A stretch of DNA of 22,060 bases from Conidiobolus incongruus B7586 (taxonomy: Eukaryota > Entomophthoromycota > Entomophthoromycetes > Entomophthorales > Conidiobolaceae): positions 1-22,060 of the forward strand of contig JNEM01012312.1 in NCBI GenBank assembly GCA_000697335.1. Direction: 5' to 3'. Below the pieces are notes generated by a model. That model made no database searches and was not told the origin of the DNA. It worked only from the letters and a program-made list of their open reading frames with translations. Position numbers and translations under genes: made by a program. Shown here one piece after another: positions 13,423 to 22,060 of the stretch (positions within the stretch are counted from its first letter, which is position 1; the number at the start of each line of letters is the position of its first letter).

Positions 13423-13745
13423 AAAACGGTATAGTAGTGTTTTTGGATTTATATCAAATACGAAGTATTGCACAATATATTTGATATTATATAAATTTGA
13501 TATAATTTTAATTATGTACATTTAAATTCCGTCCATTATTGAACAAATTGGCTTTTTTCGATTTTTTACTTGGACAAATATTGATTTATTTTTTTTTCTC
13601 TCTGAAAAGATCTATAACTTAGCTTGTATGATTCAAAAAATTATTAGTATTAATCTGTCTATTGCGTTGAATTAATAAATTTATTTTTGTGGTTTTATTT
13701 TTAAAAATTGTATAACAAAATTTTCAATATCCCTCATAAATTATT

Positions 13746-13771
13746 CACACACACACATATATATATATATA
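13746..13771. repeat. (CA)n(TA)n compound microsatellite
   Basis: A run of CA units passes directly into TA units. It is the only CA-rich tract in the window. Confidence 0.9.
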
Positions 13772-14091
13772 ATAGGAATATAAATCACTGATGTATATAT
13801 ATATCGCAGAAGATATTTTTTATTTCAAAGAGTTTTGTAGTAAATATTTTATTTATTCCAATTACTATTTTAAAAAATTGATTCAAAGTGAATGAATTTA
13901 AAGGTAACAAGGCTGAATAAAAAAGTTGTGATGAACTAATACATAATCCAGTGATTTAATAATAAATGAATTATATAAGCTTAAACCTTTAGAAATACGG
14001 ATTAATTTATAAATTGTTACTTATAAAATAATTTTAGATTTTTCACAAATTCTGAATAGTATTAAACTTACAATAATTAGGAATAATATTA

Positions 14092-14313
14092 TTATAAAAA
14101 CCATACCAACTTAAATTCGATAAAATGGGTAATGTACATAAACTTAACAACTTGAAATAAACTATTAGTATTATAGTCTTGTTTAGATCTTAGATTATCA
14201 ACTAAATCCTTTAAATTGGTATGCTATATAATAAACAACAACTTGAATTTGTTTATATAAAATTCAAAAAGAGGCCTGAATTGTGTAGCTGAAATCTTTG
14301 ATCCTAAAAACAT
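14092..14313 (-). other. Remnant minus-strand frame, 74 codons with one internal stop
   Basis: From an ATG at 14313 the frame runs to a stop at 14092-14094 with a single internal TAG (14224-14226). It includes SATQFRPLFEFYINKF and TNLKDLVDNLRSKQ. That is long for DNA this rich in TAA. A possible splice acceptor (TTTTTAG) precedes GATCAAAG at its 5' end. I cannot assign a family. Old gene, transposon remnant and chance are all possible. Confidence 0.22.
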
Positions 14314-14803
14314 AATTAAATATATATTACATATTGAGTAAATATTTGATACATTATATATTACAGAAGCTTGTAATTTCTATTAAATTATTATAAATGT
14401 TCTTCAAATAGTATATATTTTAATTTCAAAATTCCTTACTCAAATGTAATTTGAAGATTAAGGTACATTTTTAACTGAGAGTAAGGATATTGAATTTTGT
14501 TTTTATTTTTTAACCTATACATATATTTAACCCCCAGTGCTTTCAATTCATATTATATTAGGATATTAATGAAAAAAAATCAATAAAATGAAATGGCTGA
14601 GAAAACCTATTCTAACTTTACTCAACTTTTATAATTAGCAAACTTTGAAAAAAAAATCCAAATTGAATCGAAAATTCAAATAAAATCAACATAAAATTTA
14701 ACATAAAGGAAATTTAAAGTGATCGTCAAATTCTAAAATTTTTCTAACATATAAATGATATAGAAATATTATTAATTTTGGAATTTTTTCTTTCATTAAT
14801 TCA

Positions 14804-16186
14804 ATGTTTTTAAGTCCTCATCTGAGTAACAAGCAGTTATCCAAGGTTTGTACATCATCGTTACCTCTAGAATCTTTGAACAGTCTTAGCGATTTTGTAA
14901 GCGATGTGAATTCACTGGCTTCCACTAGGAATTCCAGGGGGTTTGGCATCGAAGATAATGATGGGATGGAGAACGAAGACCGAGGCGATGCCAATATTTT
15001 AACCACGCGGCAATTCGTTATCGCGGTGTGTATTATGCAAATCATTGCGATGGGCTATATCAATACATTTGCCGAGTACTTTCAACATTATGACAGGATG
15101 ATCGCTGACATCACTAAACTTAATTTAATAGTGACAACACTTATACTTATACTGCTATTTCATTTGGGCGTGATTGCTCTCAGTCTCATTATTGAAAATA
15201 TTAACTTCAAATTACTAATTAATATCAATTTTTTAGTAGTTGCACTATGTTTATTTGGGAATAGCTTTAATTTAATTATTAAGGAATTCGTACTTATATT
15301 TATTTGTTTGGGAATTTTTTCGAGTTTTGAATTATTTATTATTCAGTTGCTGATACTTATAAATTGGGTTGCTGATGGCAGTATCGCCATCTGGTTTGGT
15401 AGCACCATTGCAGCTAGCATGACAGTCACTCAATTACTAGCAATTGGTGTAGGGTTGATAAAGCAGCACACGACCTTGGGATGGGGAATTAGAATCATGT
15501 CATTTATATTCTTATTTTTACAAATTGTATTTAATCTGAATTTTCCTCAGAAGATCGACTTTATTTTGATACAAACTAGATTTCGAATCAATTGGAATAT
15601 GCTGCTGAATTTTCACTTCGGTATTTGGTTTGTCTTTAGCTTTTGTGCCAGTGTGAATATTTCCGGAATTTCTTATATTTTACAAAATATTATGAAGTTT
15701 TCAAAATCTCAGTCTCTAATACTCACTATTGTGGATATCGTCAGCTGGTGCGTTGGTTCGATACTCCTCGGGGTTTTGGGGAATCTTTTGAAATCTAAGA
15801 ATCTTGTGGTGATCATTGTAGTATTGATAGGAATATTGGGATTCTCACTATGGATGGTTCAACTCAACTATGTTTTAATCTTAGTGTTTTCTTCAATCTT
15901 TCATATTCTAATGGGTGGATACTTCCCAACACTTCTATTCAGTTTGAATCAATGTTTCCAGTTGCAAGCGGACGGAAATCAAATGAAATCAACGTTATTA
16001 ACAGCAATTCAACTGAATCATATCTTACCATACTTACTGCTGTTAATCATAACTCACAGTATCAAGATGACGGGCGCAATGAATTCGTACTTGATCTTAG
16101 TATGCTCGTGCTTTGGCATGATTTCGAGTGTCTGGGTTTACTGCTGTAATATCTATTTTAAAGAGGTCAAAATTAGATTTGTATGA
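14804..16186 (+). CDS. MFS transporter, monocarboxylate-transporter-like, intronless
   Basis: A single exon encodes 460 aa. Residues 1-68 form a polar, Ser/Asp/Glu-rich cytoplasmic tail. About twelve hydrophobic membrane segments follow (roughly 70-92, 107-130, 137-155, 160-185, 194-220, 228-246, 268-288, 302-328, 333-352, 355-378, 398-418, 425-448), with a central loop near 247-266. The first membrane segment, FVIAVCIMQIIAMGYINTFA then EYF, resembles the MCT/MCH group (…F…GxxNxFGVFQxYY). The length fits that group. The usual charged MFS loop signature between segments 2 and 3 is not clear, so the substrate cannot be given. Probable place is the plasma or an internal membrane. It has no intron, unlike its neighbours, and much of it is rich in Ile/Leu/Asn with AT-leaning codons. 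The ATG at 14804 is the first in frame. A rapidly evolving host gene is the simplest reading. Confidence 0.75.
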   Translation: MFLSPHLSNKQLSKVCTSSLPLESLNSLSDFVSDVNSLASTRNSRGFGIEDNDGMENEDRGDANILTTRQFVIAVCIMQIIAMGYINTFAEYFQHYDRMIADITKLNLIVTTLILILLFHLGVIALSLIIENINFKLLININFLVVALCLFGNSFNLIIKEFVLIFICLGIFSSFELFIIQLLILINWVADGSIAIWFGSTIAASMTVTQLLAIGVGLIKQHTTLGWGIRIMSFIFLFLQIVFNLNFPQKIDFILIQTRFRINWNMLLNFHFGIWFVFSFCASVNISGISYILQNIMKFSKSQSLILTIVDIVSWCVGSILLGVLGNLLKSKNLVVIIVVLIGILGFSLWMVQLNYVLILVFSSIFHILMGGYFPTLLFSLNQCFQLQADGNQMKSTLLTAIQLNHILPYLLLLIITHSIKMTGAMNSYLILVCSCFGMISSVWVYCCNIYFKEVKIRFV

Positions 16187-16250
16187 AACTTTATCAACGT
16201 TGTAATTAACAAGTTCATATATCTTAAAAATTAAATTATTTATATATTTA

Positions 16251-16256
16251 AATAAA
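16251..16256 (+). terminator. Possible poly(A) signal of the transporter gene
   Basis: AATAAA, 65 nt after the stop codon. The position is plausible, but chance occurrence is likely in AT-rich DNA. Confidence 0.35.
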
Positions 16257-17789
16257 TTTAAAATTCCATTATTTTATAAAAAAATTTTTAATAGATCAAA
16301 GAATTTATTGTTGGACTAATTTAGATATTTATTCAACGGTACAGTTATTAGGTCTTTCAAATTGTATAGAATAAATCTCTCCTACCTGTCAAAATTAACA
16401 GAATAAATAGTAATATACATAATCAAATGATGGTAATAATTATCATAATATACTATTCGAAAACAAACTTGTTTTTGAATTATGATTAACATATTATTTT
16501 ACCCAAATAGATCAACAATTAGAGAGGAAAATTAAAGTTATTTATAATGTCAATCCAAATCATAAAAAGATTGATTCAATACCAAGACAAATTGAGTTAA
16601 ATATATATATTTTTCTTAATGAATAATATAAAATATGAATAGAAATTATATAATATTAATGATCTACCTAGTTGAACAATAGTTCTTCCATATATAATAA
16701 ATGATAAATAAGTCATCAGAACTGATATATTTGTATATTAATAGTGAAATAGTCATCACAAAAACTGAATAATATCAATAAAATTCTAAAATTTGTTTAA
16801 ATAATTTTCATCATTTAAGTATATTATTAAGATGTAGAATAATTATATCAAATTTAATGGAAAATTGTATCTGAGAATTTAGTATTTAGAATGATACAAT
16901 CAAATTTAAGGAATAACGCTCAAATCTATTGTAGGTTATTAATTTAAACATTTAATACATATATTATTAATTTTATCAAAAAATATAAATATAGAATATT
17001 TATATAATATTGTTGCATTTCAAAACCACACTTCCATCTTGATTGGATAATTAAGCCAATACTATTTGTTAGATATATCATTCACAGAATTAACTATTTA
17101 AATAGTTTACTATAAACCATCTTTAATGAAAAATCTTATTATAAAACACAATAATATTTCAATTATAAATTAAAATTAGTGATTTACCCTTATATGTCAA
17201 TATATTCAATAGTATTTTAAATAAATAACCGAACATACAAGAAAAATAGTATTATTGATAATAAGAAATAATAATACCAAAAACTCAAACATGTATTAAT
17301 ATTAAATAGTGATCTCTGTTGTTGATTAAAATGATACAAGAACTTTTCTAGATATATTACCAAATTTAAAGTATACATATATATATATATATATATTAAG
17401 TTATATTTGGTATTATAATAACTAGAAAAATTCTTGGATTGATTAAATGATTAATGTCCGCAAAAGTGATAATAAATATCAATAGAAATATCCTAAATTA
17501 ATAAATAATTGTGAAAATTATTATTAATGGTAATAGTATATATGAATTTTTTAGATCAAAATCTTTTTTTTCGAAATTATATTTGATAATTTAATAATGA
17601 AAATAATTTTTTATATTATTCATTAACTAAAATACTAGAATACTAAGAATTCAAAATCATAGTTGAATAAATACAAAATAAAAATCAATAGATTCAATAC
17701 AAATTTACTAAATTATATTAGATATTGATTTGTACGAATCAATATTATCTTTAAATTTTTTCATTTTATATTGAATTTTTAACATTTGT
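16257..17789. other. Intergenic AT-rich DNA, no gene seen
   Basis: Both strands were read. There are no recognisable protein motifs, tRNA-like sequence or terminal repeats apart from the hairpin at 17337-17436 with its internal TA tract. Confidence 0.55.
17337..17436. repeat. 100-bp hairpin: about 40-bp inverted arms around a TA tract
   Basis: CAAGAACTTTTCTAG at 17337 is mirrored by CTAGAAAAATTCTTG ending at 17436. The arms continue through TACCAAATTTA against its imperfect complement, meeting at a (TA)n tract near 17374-17396. The fold is nearly complete over its length. It could be a tiny MITE or a cruciform-forming site; no flanking duplication was established. Confidence 0.65.
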
Positions 17790-17796
17790 TGACTCA
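17790..17796 (+). promoter_or_regulatory. Gcn4-like heptamer TGACTCA (distal)
   Basis: TGACTCA about 770 nt upstream of the isopropylmalate synthase ATG. It matches the core of the fungal Gcn4/Cpc1 bZIP site. Distance and isolation make it the weakest of the group. Confidence 0.25.
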
Positions 17797-18012
17797 ATTA
17801 TTAAATATCTCTAATTAATTTCATTGATGTAATTTGAATAAAGTATATTAACTTACACTTAACAATAATTACGATTTAAACTAATTATTAAATCCTTTTA
17901 TTAAAACTTTTTGAACATTCATAATATTTCTATTTTGGGATTATTGCGAATATTCCAAAAAATCTTTACAATTTCCTAATTTAGTAAATTTATATATGGT
18001 TTGCTTTTACCT

Positions 18013-18034
18013 GATGAATGAGTCACTATTCATC
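18013..18034. promoter_or_regulatory. Gcn4-like site inside a 22-bp near-palindrome
   Basis: TGAGTCA lies at 18019-18025, centred within a near-palindrome whose 7-bp arms are GATGAAT and ATTCATC. It is about 530 nt upstream of the isopropylmalate synthase start. Gcn4-type factors bind such sites under the general amino acid control. Confidence 0.35.
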
Positions 18035-18327
18035 ATTATCCCAAAATTATTAAATTTATGAAAATAGAGTATTTAGGTTAAACACGTCAAGGGTCCTCTA
18101 GTAACCAATCAATTGAGCAGATTCGGACTATTTCAATTAATGAATAGCTGAACAAACTGGTGATATGTTCACTAATTGGACTGAAAAAAATATAAGAATG
18201 TGGATTGAAATCAATTTTATAAAAAAGCTATTCAACAACTTTAGATTATCTATAAGATTAATCAATATCAGTAATTGATGAAAAATGACTGCATAAGGAA
18301 ATTGAAGGACTAGATACAAAATTCAGC

Positions 18328-18336
18328 ATGAGTCAT
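18328..18336. promoter_or_regulatory. Perfect Gcn4-type palindrome ATGAGTCAT
   Basis: This 9-bp palindrome matches the consensus Gcn4 site (ATGASTCAT) and sits 224 nt upstream of the isopropylmalate synthase ATG, a normal distance for an activator site and upstream of the likely TATA element. Leucine-biosynthesis genes are classic Gcn4 targets in yeast. Binding here is inferred. Confidence 0.5.
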
Positions 18337-18349
18337 TCTCAATAATTTC

Positions 18350-18357
18350 TACGTCAC
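18350..18357. promoter_or_regulatory. CREB/ATF-like half site TACGTCAC
   Basis: TACGTCAC, a bZIP-type half site (complement GTGACGTA), begins 14 nt after the ATGAGTCAT palindrome. Two adjacent bZIP-like sites strengthen the idea of a control region. Confidence 0.3.
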
Positions 18358-18390
18358 ATGAAATTTGGTTTGAATTTAAGGATTCAGTCG

Positions 18391-18402
18391 TATTTATATA
18401 AG
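18391..18402 (+). promoter_or_regulatory. Likely TATA element of isopropylmalate synthase gene
   Basis: TATTTATATAAG about 160 nt upstream of the ATG, between the bZIP-like sites and the gene and followed by GC-containing sequence. TATA-like strings are frequent in this window, so position is the main argument. Confidence 0.35.
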
Positions 18403-18559
18403 CTTGCACCAGTAAATGCAATCAACGATTATTTATTTGATAACAAATAACAATTAAAATAATAATAACAATAATATAAATAATTGTTATATAGTCTGAT
18501 CCATTATTTTCATTATTAAACTGTGACATACTTTCAATTCATCATATAATATTAACATA

Positions 18560-20359
18560 ATGACGACACAAGATAAACTTCCTATTGTATATTTTGATAC
18601 TACTTTGAGAGATGGTGAACAGGTAAATTCACTAAATATAAAATATTATGACTCCACAATTCTAATCCAACTCTAGTCCCCTGGCGTCACCCTCTCAGTA
18701 AGTGAAAAGTTGGATATTGCCCGCCATTTGAGTCGCTTGGGTATTGACGTACTTGAAGCCGGATTCCCAGTTGCCAGTGAAGGTGATTTCCAAGCAGTTC
18801 ATGCTATTGCCACCCAAATTGGTCCATTGACAGAAGGTAGAAAAGATGGAAGACCAATGGTATGCTATCACATAATTATACATTTTGATATCATTATACT
18901 AACATAAAGCTAAATGTAGGTAATTTGTGGTCTCGCCAGAGCCGTCATCAAAGATATCGATCGTTGCTTCGCTGCCATTAAACCAGCTCCTAGGAAACGT
19001 ATCCATACATTCTTGGCCACTTCAGATATCCATTTGCAATACAAATTGAAGATTACGAGAGAACAGTGCATTGAACAAGCTATTGCAGCTGTCAAACATG
19101 CCAAATCTTTGTGTGAGGAAGTTGAATTCTCCCCTGAAGACTCTGGTAGATCTGATAAGGACTTCCTCTGCCAAGTTTTGGGTGCTGTGATTGAAGCTGG
19201 TGCCACTACTCTTAATATTCCAGATACAGTTGGTTATAACACCCCTCAGGAATATTATGACATTATGAGTTATCTCATTAAGAATACCAAGGGCTCTGAT
19301 AAAGTTATTTGGTCAACTCACTGTCACAATGATTTGGGCTTAGCTACTGCCAACACTCTCGCTGGTGTATCTGCAGGAGCCCGTCAAGTTGAAGTCACAA
19401 TTAACGGTATTGGCGAACGTGCCGGTAACACCTCCTTCGAAGAAGTTGCTATGACTCTCTATGTCCATCCCGATCGCTATCCTGTTACATCAACTCATAT
19501 TGACACCACTCAAATCTATGGTGTATCTAAGCTTGTATCACAATACACCGGTATGGCAGTTCAAGCCAACAAAGCTATTGTAGGTGCGAATGCATTTGCA
19601 CACGAGTCAGGCATCCATCAGGACGGCGTTCTCAAACATCAGCAAACTTATGAAATTATTTCCCCAGAAACAGTCGGTGTTCCATCCAACTCCTTAGTTT
19701 TGGGTAAACATTCCGGTAGAAATGCCTTTAAAACTCATTTGGCTGAAATGGGCTACAAGGATCTTTCTGATGAACAAATTCAAGCTACATTCGTCAGGTT
19801 CAAGGCGCTTGCTGACTCCAAGAAGAAGGTTACTGATCAAGATCTCGTAGCTTTGCTTGAAGATCAAGTGAGACAACCCGAACAAATTTATAAACTTGGA
19901 GCTCTTCAAGTCACCTCAGCCAATGAGAACAATGCTACTGCCACAGTCACGATCCTGAAACAAGTAGAAGCTGACCAATTCCAAGAGTTCACTGATGCTG
20001 CTGTTGGTAATGGCCCCGTCGATGCAATTTTCAAAGCGATTATGCGTATCATCGGCATGCAATTCCAACTCCAATATTTCGAAGTCAAGAGCGTCACCGA
20101 AGACACTGATGCTCTCGGTACTTCAGTAGTCAAGATTACACCCATCACACCCTCCGACGGTCTTGGCAGCAACGACAGTGGCGTTGAACTCGACCAACAG
20201 ACCCGTCTCAACAAAACCTCACCCATGTCCTTCCGTGGTCAAGGTACCGATCCCGACATTTTGAGAGCTAGTGCCAAAGCCTACCTCCACGCCGTCAACC
20301 GAGTTTTAGAAGAGAAAGACAATCTCGATTGCCCTAGACTCTATACTCAAGGACCTTGA
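18560..20359 (+). CDS. LEU4: 2-isopropylmalate synthase, type 1 (bacterial/plant-like)
   Basis: Three exons (18560-18622, 18677-18859, 18920-20359) give 561 aa. Introns are 54 and 60 nt, and the second has a perfect TACTAAC branch site at 18897-18903. The enzyme condenses acetyl-CoA with 2-oxoisovalerate, the committed step of leucine synthesis. The TIM-barrel catalytic part covers residues about 8-280: [12 protein letters not shown] (13-24, catalytic R17 and metal ligand D18), [28 protein letters not shown] (216-220, metal-binding H216/H218) and [14 protein letters not shown]. The linker has [10 protein letters not shown] and [12 protein letters not shown]. The C-terminal leucine-feedback domain (about 395-550) keeps [19 protein letters not shown] places it with type 1 LeuA; ascomycete enzymes have the type 2 signature DLRDGNQ. 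The N-terminus starts almost at the catalytic motif, so there is no mitochondrial presequence and a cytosolic site is likely. Codon use is GC-richer than the surroundings. Confidence 0.95.
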
Positions 20360-20413
20360 ACAATATATTCAAGAATCTTAATAACAATATCTGTTTTGTG
20401 CATATTATCAACC

Positions 20414-20419
20414 AATAAA
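20414..20419 (+). terminator. Possible poly(A) signal of isopropylmalate synthase gene
   Basis: AATAAA, 55 nt after the stop, in CCAATAAAATG. The spacing is good for a fungal 3' end. Confidence 0.45.
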
Positions 20420-20684
20420 ATGTATATTTTATTTTTTGAATTAAGTGGTATTATTAAATCGTTCATACTGATATATTCCATTTAAATCCAAACTTCAAGT
20501 TAGTTAAACCTTCTTCAATATATCTATTGTGTAATAAATGTTTAAATCAACCACTTTTTTATGATATAAAAAACTTTTATTAATAAATTTAATTTTCTTC
20601 AACTTTACAGATTATCCTCAGTTTAATATATCTAATATTAGGTTGGGCACTAAATAATGATTTATTTGAACTTTTATGAATTGA

Positions 20685-20957
20685 ATTTCAGTTATAGTTG
20701 ATATATATATTAAAGCTGATAGTCTCTAGTATTGGAAAATATTTTGGCCTGTACTTTGGGCAATTACCAAATCAAATAAAATCTGTCCTTTTTTATTTAG
20801 TACTGAAATTATTTACCCTTATTACCAATCTCTGTAATATGTTTTTAATTACATGAACTTTGAATTTTTTTTTGAAAATTATAAAACGAATATAATCAGG
20901 AGTGTTATGAATATGGAAATTTTATCCAATTTTTTTAGAAAATTAATCTTTATTTAA
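20685..20957 (+). pseudogene. Transposase relic with FWPVL motif
   Basis: One frame with two internal stops (20727, 20835) reads VDIYIKADS, then FWPVLWAITKSNKICPFL, a weak counterpart of a YxGxxKP region, and YVFNYMNFEFFFENYKTNII before VMNMEIL. The order and spacing match a transposase family I recall from arthropod, cnidarian and fungal genomes: DGLPLxKSS…FWPIL…PFxVGIYxGxxKP…FLxDFVxExxxLxxNGI. I cannot name the superfamily with confidence. Only the middle of such a protein is left, and no ends or target duplication were seen. Chance cannot be excluded in AT-rich DNA, but tryptophan, proline and cysteine are well placed. Confidence 0.45.
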
Positions 20958-22060
20958 AATTCACCATTTAAAATATATTACAAGAAATTCAGTTTTAAAT
21001 CCTATTATTTATAAATTGACCTTTTGGTAATATTTACAAAATCACTATACTATAGTAATTTAAATTAATATTTAATATTCTTCTCATTTTATTATATTTT
21101 TTTATTTTTATCAAATTTGAAAAAATTGACAGAATTTTAACTAAATATATTCCTTATTTAATGGTATTGAATTATTTATATGGATCATAGATTTATATAA
21201 TATTGTAAATAACTATAATAGCTAAGGATTTTTTGTAATAGTTTTTAATCTTTTCAAGTAATAATAATTTGTTAATATTTAATTTATTATTTAAATAATA
21301 AGTATTTATTTATTTAATCAAACAACCCATATTTTTGAGTAAACTCAAAATATTTTATTTGAATAATTAAAACTTATAATTCAAATTTTTAGAAAAGAAT
21401 TAAATTATATATTAATAAACTTTCTAACTTTATTTATATTTATAGGATTATTAATTGGATACTTTATTTTTGAAAATTATTTCTTTATAATCAAATAACT
21501 GATTTAATAGCTTATTCTTCAATAAAATAAAAACTTATAATCATAAGTTTTCAATAAAATTTAAGGGAGCTAATAAATAAATCATTTATTGATAGATTAT
21601 TTTTATATATAATTTCATTTATATATCAAAATTTTGAATCTGAAACCAAATAACAAAATATTATAAATATTTATATAAGCTTCAAATAGGTTTTTTGAAA
21701 TAATTTAATTATAATTTCATTATGGTATGATATGCTATTTATATATTATTATATTTGAAAAATTATTATTATTTACTATTATACCTTATATATTTTGAAA
21801 TTATAAAACCAAATTCAATTTAAACAAAATAAGATTGAAAATAAAATTATTTTCACAAAAATATAATATCATGTAATAAAATTATTAGTAGTTTATTTTA
21901 CTATATTATTTATAAATAATTTTTTCAATAAATTTTAAATTTTATAATCAATATAAATATTTTAATTCTTAATTAAGTTAATTTCTCTTTTATTATATAT
22001 ATTGGTATAAAAATTAAAAAATGGCAAATTTTTTAATTTTGGATCTTTCAAACATATTAT
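20958..22060. other. AT-rich intergenic DNA, no gene seen
   Basis: This stretch is nearly pure A and T to the window edge. Neither strand shows protein motifs, RNA genes or clear repeats. The first part may contain more of the decayed transposase preceding it, but nothing is recognisable beyond 20957. Confidence 0.55.

Larger units (their letters stand above)
12578..14803. other. Gene-poor AT-rich DNA between pogo relic and transporter
   Basis: No complete gene was found on either strand. Three things stand out and are listed separately: a GC-richer island at 13222-13344, a hairpin at 13387-13422 and a long minus-strand remnant frame at 14092-14313. A (CA)n(TA)n tract lies at 13746-13771. 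The last few hundred bases should include the promoter of the transporter gene, but no TATA or factor site can be singled out in such sequence. Confidence 0.55.

Noticed and set aside
18137-18319. 60-codon minus-strand frame upstream of the isopropylmalate synthase gene
   Set aside because: It is hydrophobic and low in complexity, has no recognisable motif, and overlaps the likely control region. Chance is the best explanation.

Overview
This window looks like a piece of an extremely AT-rich fungal nuclear genome. Four host protein genes stand as islands of ordinary base composition in intergenic DNA made almost entirely of A and T. Three of the genes have short introns (mostly 48-101 nt) with GT..AG ends and branch sites close to TACTAAC. 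The ubiquitin ligase is of clear fungal Rsp5/Pub1 type. The 2-isopropylmalate synthase is the bacterial/plant-like type 1 enzyme, not the form usual in ascomycete and basidiomycete yeasts. Together with Tc1 and pogo relics, this suggests an early-diverging (non-Dikarya) fungus. That placement is inference.

Layout. 1-710: nearly pure AT. 713-2287: a complete but dead Tc1-like DNA transposon with two 206-bp inverted repeats in an IR/DR arrangement. Its transposase can still be read in one frame from 1086 to 2057 and is interrupted only by substitutions of RIP-like C-to-T/G-to-A type. 2290-4676: no gene seen. 4677-5366: possible hAT transposase relic. 5605-8752 (+): nine-exon C2-WW3-HECT ubiquitin ligase (763 aa). 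9143-10155 (-): four-exon DUF92/TMEM19 membrane protein (282 aa), convergent with the ligase. 11163-12464 (-): decayed pogo/Tigger transposase. 12578-14803: gene-poor, with two short unexplained reading-frame remnants. 14804-16186 (+): intronless 460-aa MFS transporter resembling the monocarboxylate-transporter group. 16187-18559: intergenic, with a 100-bp hairpin and, close to the next gene, a cluster of bZIP (Gcn4/CREB-like) sites. 18560-20359 (+): three-exon 2-isopropylmalate synthase (561 aa). 20685-20957 (+): relic of another transposase with an FWPVL motif. The rest is AT-rich DNA.

The host genes do not form a pathway or cluster: they cover ubiquitin ligation and membrane traffic, an uncharacterised membrane protein, solute transport and leucine synthesis. 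I found no phage, CRISPR, rRNA or tRNA. The points most worth a second look are the IR/DR Tc1 element with its CpA-to-TpA decay, the type 1 isopropylmalate synthase with upstream Gcn4-like sites, the ligase whose catalytic cysteine codon is split by an intron, and the FWPVL-type transposase relic.
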